From the NCBI GenBank assembly GCA_049582805.1, contig JBAUUR010000154.1:1-64000 (forward strand): a stretch of DNA of 64,000 bases. The letters run 5' to 3'. Shown here in pieces: positions 25,963 to 34,365 of this stretch. The position numbers and the translations under genes are program-made. Source of the DNA: CAVXFS01 sp049582805. Lineage in GTDB: Bacteria > Pseudomonadota > Gammaproteobacteria > Burkholderiales > Gallionellaceae. Positions within the stretch are counted from its first letter, which is position 1. Every line of letters starts with the position of its first letter. Under the pieces are notes generated by a model, which ran no database searches, had not been told where the DNA came from, and saw only the letters and a list, made by a program, of their open reading frames with translations.

Positions 25963-26247
25963 TTATTTCTTGGTACCGTTAACAACTGCCTTGAGCGTGG
26001 CGCCCGCCTTGAACGCAGGAACCTTTGAGGCCTTGATCTTGAGTTCGGCTCCGGTCTTTGGATTGCGGCCAGTGCGAGCTGCACGCTTGCGCACGGCGAA
26101 AGATCCAAAACCCACCAAGGAAACGGAATCACCTTTCTTCAGCGCCCCGGAAATAATCTCAATGAAAGCACCGATAGCGCGATCGGCTTCAGCCTTACTT
26201 GTTTCGGTTTTACTTGCCAGCGCTTCGGCCAATTCTTTTCTATTCAT
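25963..26247 (-). CDS. HU family DNA-binding protein (second copy)
   Basis: A 94-residue nucleoid protein with the HU arm signature GFGSFAVRKRAARTGRNPKT (about 47-66). It is related to, but clearly different from, the hupB product 6 kb away: the N-terminal helices differ and the tail ends NGTKK. Which paralogue is dominant, and whether they form heterodimers as in enterics, cannot be told. A GAAGGGGAT Shine-Dalgarno region precedes the ATG. Confidence 0.94.
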   Translation of the reverse strand: MNRKELAEALASKTETSKAEADRAIGAFIEIISGALKKGDSVSLVGFGSFAVRKRAARTGRNPKTGAELKIKASKVPAFKAGATLKAVVNGTKK

Positions 26248-26588
26248 GGAATCCCCTTCACAAAATTATTAATAACTTCCCACCCACGGCTCGCATAACA
26301 AAAACACAGTTCATTTTCCCCATGGGCACCCATCAAGCAATTGGCTCCCTCACATCTATTATCCAGTCAGTCCACCATGATGGAATGCCCTGTAAACTTT
26401 GATATCAGGCCATAGTCAACCAACCATATTCACCTTCCCCAATCGCAGTTGGAAAGTTACCACAAAAATCGTCTTTTGGAACATCCTGCGTGCAAAATTG
26501 TAGCAATCGTGAAACTTCCACTGGAATATGTTGAAAAGAAATGCGTGGATTCGATTGAAACTTGCTGAAACCGCCGGAAGCCAAACCT
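26248..26588. other. Intergenic region, no gene recognised
   Basis: 341 relatively AT-rich bases between the second HU gene and tRNA-Leu, presumably with the HU promoter. I found no convincing -35/-10 pair, conserved frame, or T-run terminator after the tRNA. Confidence 0.45.
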
Positions 26589-26673
26589 TGGTGCGAAAGG
26601 CGAGACTCGAACTCGCACAGGTTACCCCGCTGGAACCTAAATCCAGTGCGTCTACCAATTCCGCCACTTTCGC
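26589..26673 (-). tRNA. tRNA-Leu (TAG)
   Basis: An 85-nt class II tRNA with acceptor arms GCGAAAG/CTTTCGC, anticodon TAG in the loop TTTAGGT, a long variable arm, a GAGTTCGAGTCTC T-arm and an encoded CCA end. Confidence 0.96.
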
Positions 26674-26721
26674 GCGCTTTTTAGAAGTTGAATTATAGCA
26701 TGTCAGCAATGCCACCCGGGC

Positions 26722-27720
26722 TCAGTCAGGATCAAGCTCCACTACGATCCGGCCTCGCGAACGGCCAGAAATCAGTTGCTCGAATGCTGTCGGTATCTGC
26801 AGAAACGGTATCGAACGCGTAACCAATCCAGGATTCCGCAACCTCAGCCTGCTTGCCAGGTCACGCCAAATCTGCTCACGCAAGGGCATGGCGGTGGCGG
26901 CCGAGTCGATTCCTATCAGGCGCACCCCTCTCAAAATAAAGGGATAGACCGTGGTATGCAGCTCGGCACCGCCTGCATTGCCGAAACTGGCGATGACACC
27001 ATCCTGCCTCATGCTGCGCGTCAACCATGCCAGCGTCGAGCCACCCACTGCATCCAGCGCCCCGGCCCACTGCGCCGATTCCAGCGGATGTTTACTGTTG
27101 AAGTCAACCGCGCTGCGCGGCAGAATCTCGCTCGCGCCCAGCGCTTTCAGGTATTCGTGCTCACTGTCTTTCCCGGTCATCGCCACCACATGGTAGCCAA
27201 GCTGCGCCAGCATCCGGACCGCCAGGCTGCCCACGCCTCCCGTCGCCCCGGTGACAATGACTTTTCCCTTTTCGGGTGACAGTTCATTTTGCTCCAGACG
27301 GCGTAGCGCCAGCGCTGCGGTGAATCCCGCCGTGCCGAGCGCCATCGCTTCGAACAACGATAAGCCTTGCGGCAGCGGCACGACCCAGTCGGCCGGCACG
27401 CGCACTCGCTCGGCAAAACCGCCGTCGTGGTCCACGCCCATGCCATAGCCCGTCACGATTACCGCGTCGCCCGGCTTGAAGCGTTCGTCCAGAGAGCTTT
27501 CCACCACCCCCGCCGCATCAACCCCTCCCACGCAGGGAAATCTGCGCACCACTTTGCCGCTGCCCGTCGCCGCCAGCGCGTCCTTGTAATTCACGCTGGA
27601 ATAAACATTGCGGATCACCACCTCGCCGGAGTCGAGGTCATCCAGCGTCAACTCGACAAAGCGTCCGGCGGATTTGCCGTTCTCCGCAAAAATCCGGTAG
27701 GCTCGAAACCGCGCATTCAT
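26722..27720 (-). CDS. acuI: AcuI/YhdH-type acrylyl-CoA reductase-like quinone oxidoreductase
   Basis: A medium-chain dehydrogenase/reductase without zinc-site cysteines. Relatives reduce acryloyl-CoA to propionyl-CoA with NADPH and help remove toxic acrylate. From the ATG at 27720 it has 332 residues: an N-terminal catalytic domain (SSVNYKDALAATG) and a Rossmann domain (VTGATGGVGSLAVRM, about 156-170). A frame reaching back to 27813 overlaps the upstream gene and is unlikely. It lies eight bases behind the GGDEF/EAL gene, so it is probably the third gene of that unit. The substrate is inferred from the family. Confidence 0.87.
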   Translation of the reverse strand: MNARFRAYRIFAENGKSAGRFVELTLDDLDSGEVVIRNVYSSVNYKDALAATGSGKVVRRFPCVGGVDAAGVVESSLDERFKPGDAVIVTGYGMGVDHDGGFAERVRVPADWVVPLPQGLSLFEAMALGTAGFTAALALRRLEQNELSPEKGKVIVTGATGGVGSLAVRMLAQLGYHVVAMTGKDSEHEYLKALGASEILPRSAVDFNSKHPLESAQWAGALDAVGGSTLAWLTRSMRQDGVIASFGNAGGAELHTTVYPFILRGVRLIGIDSAATAMPLREQIWRDLASRLRLRNPGLVTRSIPFLQIPTAFEQLISGRSRGRIVVELDPD

Positions 27721-27728
27721 GCTCGCCG

Positions 27729-30700
27729 CTACCCGGACATGCGCCGGGCCAGCGCCTCGAATTGCGCCACCGGCACCGGCTTGCTGAACAGGTAGCCCTG
27801 ATAGGCCATGCATTTGTTCTGCCTGAGAAAGGACAGTTGCGCCTCGGTTTCCACCCCTTCCGCGATCACGTTCAGGCGAAAGTCCCGCGCCATGTCTATG
27901 ATGGTCTTCACCATCACCGCATCGTTCGGATCGGTGGTAATGTCACGCACAAAACTCTGGTCTATCTTGATCTGGTCGAGCGGCAGTTGTTTCAGGTAGG
28001 CCAGCGATGAATAGCCGGTTCCGAAATCGTCCAGCGACAGCCGCACGCCCAGCTTTTTCAGCGCATGCATCTTGCGCACCACATCGGCCACGTCTTCCAG
28101 CACCACGCTCTCGGTCAATTCAAGCTTCAGGCGCTCGGGCGCGATGCCATGCCGCACAATCACCTGCTCCAGCCGCTCCACAAAATCATCCATGCGAAAT
28201 TGCCGTGCGCTGACGTTGATCGCCAGCTGCAGGTGGCGCATCTGCCCATCCCGCGCCCATTCTGCAATCTGTTGGCAGGCGGTCTCGATGACCCATTGTC
28301 CGATGTCGAGTATCAGCGAACTCTCTTCCGCAACCGGGATGAACTGGGCAGGAGAAACCATGCCGCGCCGCGGATGCATCCAGCGGATCAGCGCCTCCGC
28401 CCCGATCGGGCGATGCCCGTCATCCACCTGTATCTGATAATACAAGCGCAATTGACGGTTCTTCAGCGCGCCGCGCAGATCCGCCTCCAGTTCCACTCGC
28501 GTCTCCACCGCCTGCTGCATCACCGGATCAAAAAAGCGCACTGCATTGCGCCCCGCATCCTTCGCCTGATACATCGCCATGTCGGCATGCTTCAGTAGCG
28601 ACTCCACCGTCTCGGCACGACCCCGATACAGGCACACCCCGATACTCGGCGAGCCGTGATACTCATGCCCCTTTAACTGGTAAGGCAGGGTCAGAGCGGC
28701 ACGGATCTTCTCGGCGATCAGCGCTACTTTTTGCGACGCTTCCTGCACGTCCACGCTAACTTCCTCGATCAGCAACACAAACTCGTCCCCGCCCAGGCGT
28801 GCCACGGTATCCGCCCCGCGTGCGGACTCCTTGAGACGCTGTGCCACTTCGACCAGCAGCAAATCGCCATAGCCATGGCCCAGGGTATCGTTCAGCGCCT
28901 TGAACTTGTCCAGATCGAGGAACAGCACCGCCCCATAACTGCCGCTGCGCTGCGATGCGGCAAGAGCCTGCCCGAAGCGATCCTGCAACAAACGCCGATT
29001 GGGCAGACTGGTCAACGAGTCGTAATACGCCAGGGTGTAAATTTCATCTTCGGCCAGCTTGCGCTGGCTGATGTCGCTGGAAACCCCGACATAATGGCTG
29101 ACTTCACCTTCCTCATCCCGCACCGCCGTGATCGTCAGCCATTTAGGGTATATCTCGCCATTCTTGCGCTTGTCCCATATCTCCCCTTCCCAGTGTCCGG
29201 TGCTGGTTATCTGCTGCCACATCGCCTCATAGAAAGCCTGGTCGTGCCTGCCGGAACTCAACAGATGGGGAGTGTGCCCGAGCACCTCAGCCGCGCTGTA
29301 ACCGGTAATCGTTTGAAATGCCTTGTTCACGCGGACTATCCGGTCATCCGGATCCGTGATTATGATCGCATCATGTGTCTCGAAGGCAATCGCTGCAATG
29401 CGCAACTCGTCCTCGCGCTGTTTCTGCCCTGTAATATCCTGCACCGCGCCCACCGACCGCAGCGGCTTGCCCGATGCGTCGAACTCGCTGGTGCAATGCT
29501 CGCGCACCCACTTGATGCGGCCGTCTGCCATTCGCAAGCGATGCTCGATGTCATATGGCTGCCTGTCCGCCAGGGATTGCGTGTAAGCCTGATTCACCTT
29601 GTCGCGGTCTTCCTGGTAGATCACGTTCAAAAACTTCTCATAGGAAGGCGCGAACTGCGCCGGATCCAATTCAAAAATCCGGTAAACTTCATCCGACCAG
29701 CGCAGCTCGCCGCTCACCAGATTCAATTCCCAACTCCCTAATTGCCCCAGCCGCTGCGCCTCGTTGAGCAGATCCTGATTGCGCTGCAGCTCCAGCTCCA
29801 TGCGCTTGCGCGCTGTAATCTCGCGTGACAACACGATAAAGCGGGGTTGCTGGCCCGGAGAAACCGGCTTGGCCGAAACAGAAAGTTCGAACCATGAACT
29901 GCCTTGCGGAAGCGACAGCTCGAACTGCTTTCCGTGCGAACGACCTTGTTCATGGGCATCCTGCAATGCCGACATAACCACCTCCGTAGCCCCGGGCGGC
30001 AGCACTTCGGATACTTTTTTTCCAGGCAGACTATCGGCCGGCGCGGCCAGCAAGTCGCTGCGCTGGGCATGGATGTCGTAATAAGTCCCATCCAGCCCCA
30101 CCTCGAACATCAGATCGGGGATGGCATCGATTGCGGCTTTGAGCTGGTTCCGCGCAGCACGGTTGTCAGCTTCGACTTGCTTGCGCACCGTGATATCCAG
30201 GAACGAACTCATCATGCATAAAGGCTTGCCATCCGCATCCATGACCATATGCGCAGACACTTGCAGATCGGCCAGCGAGCCATCATGCCGGCGTGCGCGC
30301 AATTCGCCCTGCCAATGGCCCTGCTGCTGCAGGACTGCGAGTGCTGCCTGAGCATCTTCGGGCTGGTCGACGAACTCGGTTGGCAAGCGGCCGACGGCAT
30401 CCTCCGACCCGCGCAGCCGCCACAGATCGGCAAACGCCTGGTTCACGTAAAATATCCTGCCGTCCAGGCCCGCGATGGCGATGGCTGTAATCGAAGAGGC
30501 AATGGCGGCCCCCATGATGCGCAGTTCTGCCATCTTCTGGCTAAGCTCTGCGGTGCGCTCTGCGACACGCTTTTCCTGCGTGTGGTACAACGATTGCAGG
30601 TTTGCGGCCATGCGATTGAATGTTCGCGCGAACAAACCCAGCTCGCCGGGAGCGGATTCGTCCGCCCGCTGGTCCAGATTGCCCTTGGCCAGTTCCTCCG

Positions 30701-31769
30701 CAGTCTGCGCCAGCCCTTTGAAGGGCATGCTGATCTGGCTGCCGAAAAAGTACGCCGCCACAGAAACCAACAGCATTACCAGCAGCAATGCCGTCAGGGT
30801 GAAAACGCGCTGTTGATGCAGGGACGCAAAAGCCTCGTCTGCATCCATCTTGACCACCATACCGAAGCGCAAATCCGGCAGATAGCGCCACGCGGCTATC
30901 ACCTCGTGGGTGTGATAGTCGGTTTCGATACCGCCGCCACGAATCCCCGACAAGGCGTTACGCATCGGTCTTGGCATCTTGCTTATCTCGATCGGCTGCA
31001 GCGTGCGTAACTCGACCGGATGCAGCGTGCTTTCAATCTGGTATTTAAGCGGGGTAACAATCATCACGTGCTGCTGATCGACCCATTTGGCCAGCACGGT
31101 TTCTCCGCTTGACCCCAGGCCGATCGGATCGGCCGTCACCTGGTATATCTCTGTGACATCCATCTGAAAAGCAATCACCCCCAGCAGTTTGCCTTCACGA
31201 ATAAGCGGTACCGCCACGAACGCGGCCATTGCTTTCGAAGGTGGATAGAATGCGAAATCAGAAGCCACACTCTCCAGGGTCATGCGCGTGTCCCGAAACG
31301 CCTGGGCCAGGCCGCTGCCACGATACGGGCCATCGAGCAGATTGGTGGCGAAATCCCTTTCGTGCTTCTGGCTATACACGATGTCACCCTGCAGATTGAT
31401 CAGGAACACATCGTAGAACATCGTCCGGTCATCGATGTAACGCTGGAAATAATCCCGATATCGCGCATCCACTTTGCGGTATTCCGGCGAATCCGGATGG
31501 GCCGCTTGATAACTGTGCGAAAGCTGCTCGACAGCCTCCTGGGTGATCCATGAGCGCCCGATCAGGCGGGTATCGGCAATGCGCTCTATGACAAATCCCC
31601 TGATTTGCTGTGCCTTCTTGTCTGCCAGTTCCGATAGATTTTGCAGTACAGCGGTACGCAACGATTGTTCGTTGTTGTGCAGCAACAAGAACGCCAGCAC
31701 TATCAGCGGCAGCACGCCCACGAGCAAAAACCAAACCAGCAAACGGCGCGTCAGCGAGGTGAATATCAC
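27729..31769 (-). CDS. Membrane sensor with HAMP, four PAS, GGDEF and EAL domains
   Basis: A 1346-residue bifunctional c-di-GMP enzyme candidate. It has a transmembrane helix (about 10-31), a large periplasmic Cache-like sensor (about 35-320), a second helix (about 322-342), HAMP (about 342-395) and four PAS domains (about 417-530, 541-655, 667-785 and 792-905). The cyclase motif GGDEF (993-997) has an upstream RxxD inhibitory site (984-987). The phosphodiesterase motifs EAL (1125-1127), DDFGTGYSS (from 1247) and EGVE (1304-1307) are intact, so either activity is possible. The start is a GTG overlapping the TGA of the binding-protein gene, implying coupling. Confidence 0.93.
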   Translation of the reverse strand: MIFTSLTRRLLVWFLLVGVLPLIVLAFLLLHNNEQSLRTAVLQNLSELADKKAQQIRGFVIERIADTRLIGRSWITQEAVEQLSHSYQAAHPDSPEYRKVDARYRDYFQRYIDDRTMFYDVFLINLQGDIVYSQKHERDFATNLLDGPYRGSGLAQAFRDTRMTLESVASDFAFYPPSKAMAAFVAVPLIREGKLLGVIAFQMDVTEIYQVTADPIGLGSSGETVLAKWVDQQHVMIVTPLKYQIESTLHPVELRTLQPIEISKMPRPMRNALSGIRGGGIETDYHTHEVIAAWRYLPDLRFGMVVKMDADEAFASLHQQRVFTLTALLLVMLLVSVAAYFFGSQISMPFKGLAQTAEELAKGNLDQRADESAPGELGLFARTFNRMAANLQSLYHTQEKRVAERTAELSQKMAELRIMGAAIASSITAIAIAGLDGRIFYVNQAFADLWRLRGSEDAVGRLPTEFVDQPEDAQAALAVLQQQGHWQGELRARRHDGSLADLQVSAHMVMDADGKPLCMMSSFLDITVRKQVEADNRAARNQLKAAIDAIPDLMFEVGLDGTYYDIHAQRSDLLAAPADSLPGKKVSEVLPPGATEVVMSALQDAHEQGRSHGKQFELSLPQGSSWFELSVSAKPVSPGQQPRFIVLSREITARKRMELELQRNQDLLNEAQRLGQLGSWELNLVSGELRWSDEVYRIFELDPAQFAPSYEKFLNVIYQEDRDKVNQAYTQSLADRQPYDIEHRLRMADGRIKWVREHCTSEFDASGKPLRSVGAVQDITGQKQREDELRIAAIAFETHDAIIITDPDDRIVRVNKAFQTITGYSAAEVLGHTPHLLSSGRHDQAFYEAMWQQITSTGHWEGEIWDKRKNGEIYPKWLTITAVRDEEGEVSHYVGVSSDISQRKLAEDEIYTLAYYDSLTSLPNRRLLQDRFGQALAASQRSGSYGAVLFLDLDKFKALNDTLGHGYGDLLLVEVAQRLKESARGADTVARLGGDEFVLLIEEVSVDVQEASQKVALIAEKIRAALTLPYQLKGHEYHGSPSIGVCLYRGRAETVESLLKHADMAMYQAKDAGRNAVRFFDPVMQQAVETRVELEADLRGALKNRQLRLYYQIQVDDGHRPIGAEALIRWMHPRRGMVSPAQFIPVAEESSLILDIGQWVIETACQQIAEWARDGQMRHLQLAINVSARQFRMDDFVERLEQVIVRHGIAPERLKLELTESVVLEDVADVVRKMHALKKLGVRLSLDDFGTGYSSLAYLKQLPLDQIKIDQSFVRDITTDPNDAVMVKTIIDMARDFRLNVIAEGVETEAQLSFLRQNKCMAYQGYLFSKPVPVAQFEALARRMSG

Positions 31770-33031
31770 GGCTGCACCTTCGCGCCAGTCTGCGGAACGC
31801 CGGACTGCTGCATGGATGTCCAGGCCAAATGCGGACGATAGAATGGGAACGGGGCTGGACGCACCGGCTGGTCGGCCTGCCAGACCACGTCGAATTGCCC
31901 ATCAACCCGTGCCTTGCCGATGCGCACGGCTTTCCAGAGATGATTGGTCGAAAAATCCACCGACACGATTCCTTCGGGCGCCGGAATGGTTTGCTGCTTG
32001 AGCAGCGTCTTGACCAGGGACAGATCCGTCGAGCCCGCTTCGCGCACTGCATTGACCCACATGCGAACGCCGCAATAGGCCGCCTCCATCGGATCATCCA
32101 GCACGCGATCCCGGCCAAAACGCTGTTTAAATTGCGCTACGAATGCCTGGTTATCAACGCTGTCGATATTCTGGAAATAACTCCATACCGCATAATTGCC
32201 GGCTACCAGCGCAGGACCCATTGCAGCCAGCTCCACTTCGGCGATGCTGGTCGAAATGACCGGCACGTTTTCTGCGGTGATTCCCGCCTCGCGTAGCGCG
32301 CTGAAAAAATAATTGTTGCTGTCGCCATTCAAGGTATTCAATATGACATCCGGTTTCAGCCTGGCGATTTCACCGGCCACCCCGGCGAAATCCCTCTCGC
32401 CCACGGGCAGATACCGTTCCGCCAACACCTCGCCGCCATTCATGCGCAACACGTCCCGCGCGATGAGGTTTGCCGTGTGTGGAAATACATAGTCCGAGCC
32501 CAGCAGATAAAAACGCTTGCGCTTATTCTGCAAGGCCCACATCAGCGCCGGAATGATTTGCTGGTTGGGAACTGCGCCGGTGTAGATGATGTCTGGCGAT
32601 TCTTCCAGCCCCTCATACTGGAGCGGATAGAACAGCAGATGATGGTGCTGTTCGACCACCGGCTTGACGGCCTTGCGGCAGGCCGAGGTCCAGCAGCCGA
32701 ACAGCGCCTGCACCCGATCCTGCGTGATCAGCTTCTCGGCCTGTTGCGCACAATAGTCGGCATCCGAGCGGCAGTCCGCGACGATCATCTCGATCTGCGC
32801 GCCATTCACCCCGCCGGACTGGTTGGCCTGTTCGATCGCCAGCCGCACCGCATCCACGAGCGGTGTCTCGCTCGCCGCCATCGTGCCACTCAATGAGTGC
32901 AGCACGCCGATTTTTATATTGGCTTTGTTTTCATTGCGGGCGAACGCCAGCCAAACGAGACTCAGCAGCACCGGCGCCAGCAAGATGGTCAGTGCCAGTT
33001 TGACTCTATTCCGGTTCACACTGCGCTCCAT
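31766..33031 (-). CDS. UrtA/AmiC-like periplasmic substrate-binding protein
   Basis: A 421-residue type I periplasmic binding protein. An N-terminal hydrophobic segment (about 11-31) acts as signal or anchor. The body starts IKIGVLHSLSGTMAASETPL, as in urea and short-chain amide binding proteins (UrtA, AmiC/FmdD class), and has a cysteine-bearing GCWTSACRKAV segment. No permease or ATPase genes are nearby. Instead its stop overlaps the GTG of a GGDEF/EAL sensor gene. I infer a ligand receptor for that sensor rather than a transport component. Ligand unknown. Confidence 0.88.
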   Translation of the reverse strand: MERSVNRNRVKLALTILLAPVLLSLVWLAFARNENKANIKIGVLHSLSGTMAASETPLVDAVRLAIEQANQSGGVNGAQIEMIVADCRSDADYCAQQAEKLITQDRVQALFGCWTSACRKAVKPVVEQHHHLLFYPLQYEGLEESPDIIYTGAVPNQQIIPALMWALQNKRKRFYLLGSDYVFPHTANLIARDVLRMNGGEVLAERYLPVGERDFAGVAGEIARLKPDVILNTLNGDSNNYFFSALREAGITAENVPVISTSIAEVELAAMGPALVAGNYAVWSYFQNIDSVDNQAFVAQFKQRFGRDRVLDDPMEAAYCGVRMWVNAVREAGSTDLSLVKTLLKQQTIPAPEGIVSVDFSTNHLWKAVRIGKARVDGQFDVVWQADQPVRPAPFPFYRPHLAWTSMQQSGVPQTGAKVQP

Positions 33032-33168
33032 TTATTATCCGTGCGATGCATTAGTGCGGGCACTCCAAAATATATATCCCGCTCTTATAGCCGCAGCGTC
33101 GACTCGACAAAGCGCCCCGCATAGTTGGCGCTTTTATTGAAGATGAGGCAGGCGCGAAAGACGTTCAT

Positions 33169-34365
33169 TTACAAATCGAGCAGCACCCGTCCCGGATACT
33201 CCAGTGCTTCCTTGATGGCTACAAGGAACAGCACGGCATCGCGCCCGTCGACGATGCGATGGTCATAGGACAGTGCCAGATAGTTCATGGGCCGGATCAC
33301 CACCTGGCCGTTCTCCGCCACCGGTCGGTCCTTGGTTGCATGGATGCCAAGGATGGCGCTCTGCGGCGGGTTGATGATCGGGGTGGAGAGCAGGGAGCCA
33401 AACACGCCGCCGTTGGAGATGGAGAAGGTGCCGCCGGTGAGTTCTTCCAGCGTCAGCTTGCCAACCCTGGCGCGCGCGCCGAAATCGGCGATCTGTCTTT
33501 CGATGTCGGCAAACGACAGCTTGTCGGCGTCGCGGATGATCGGCACCACCAGACCGCGTTCGCTGCCGATCGCCACGCCGATGTCGTAGTAGCCGTGGTA
33601 GATGATATCGGCGCCATCCACCGAGGCGTTCACCACCGGGAATTTTTGCAAGGCCTGCACTGCCGCCTTGACGAAGAAGGACGTGAAGCCCAGCTTGATG
33701 CCATGCTGCTTCTCGAACGCGTCCTTGTACCTGTTGCGCAGCTCGATCACCGGCTGCATGTTGACTTCGTTGAAAGTGGTCAGGATCGCGGCATTCTGCT
33801 GCGATTGCAGCAGACGTTCGGCAATGCGCTGGCGGATGCGCGTCATCGGCACGCGCTGCTCGATGCGTCCTCCGGCAATAGCAGCCCCCTCTGCCCCGCC
33901 CTCCTCCGTCGAGGGGGAGAAAGCGAGGTTTGCTTCCTGCACAACGCCCAGCACATCTTCCCTGGTCACCAAACCATGCCGGCCGCTGCCCTGCATGCCA
34001 CTGGCATCGATCTCAAGCTCGTGCGCCAGCTTGCGTGCCGAGGGCGAAACCGCGGCAGGCTGGTTTTTCTGACCCTCTCCCTGCAAGGAAAAGGCGGTCG
34101 GTTTCGCTGCCGCATCGGTGTCCAGCATGGCAATCAGCTCGTTGCTCGCCACCTTTTCGCCATCACGCTTGATGATCTTGCTCAGCACACCGGATTTCGG
34201 CGCAGGCAATTCCAGCACCACCTTGTCGGTTTCGACATCGATCAGGTTTTCGCCCTCCTCTACCGCCTCGCCCACCTGCTTGTGCCAGGACAGCAGCGTA
34301 GCTTCGGTCACCGATTCGGAAAGTTGCGGCACCCGGATTTCTATTTGATGGGATTCAATGTTCAT
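33169..34365 (-). CDS. sucB: 2-oxoglutarate dehydrogenase E2, dihydrolipoyl succinyltransferase
   Basis: Transfers the succinyl group to CoA in the 2-oxoglutarate dehydrogenase complex. From the ATG at 34365, overlapping the sucA stop, it has 398 residues: a lipoyl domain (2-80, lipoylated Lys48 in DVETDKVVLE), an E3-binding domain (about 106-142) and a catalytic domain with YDHRIVDGRD. The two linkers read FSLQGEGQ (about 92-99) and SPSTEEGGAEG (150-160). Both are encoded by G/C-rich GGGAGAGGG-like DNA resembling the intergenic repeats. No lpd gene follows. Confidence 0.96.
   Translation of the reverse strand: MNIESHQIEIRVPQLSESVTEATLLSWHKQVGEAVEEGENLIDVETDKVVLELPAPKSGVLSKIIKRDGEKVASNELIAMLDTDAAAKPTAFSLQGEGQKNQPAAVSPSARKLAHELEIDASGMQGSGRHGLVTREDVLGVVQEANLAFSPSTEEGGAEGAAIAGGRIEQRVPMTRIRQRIAERLLQSQQNAAILTTFNEVNMQPVIELRNRYKDAFEKQHGIKLGFTSFFVKAAVQALQKFPVVNASVDGADIIYHGYYDIGVAIGSERGLVVPIIRDADKLSFADIERQIADFGARARVGKLTLEELTGGTFSISNGGVFGSLLSTPIINPPQSAILGIHATKDRPVAENGQVVIRPMNYLALSYDHRIVDGRDAVLFLVAIKEALEYPGRVLLDL

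Noticed and set aside
26416..26715. A 99-codon frame overlapping tRNA-Leu.
   Set aside because: It reads through the tRNA gene; the peptide KVAELVDALDLGSSGV is the well-known translation of a tRNA-Leu gene.
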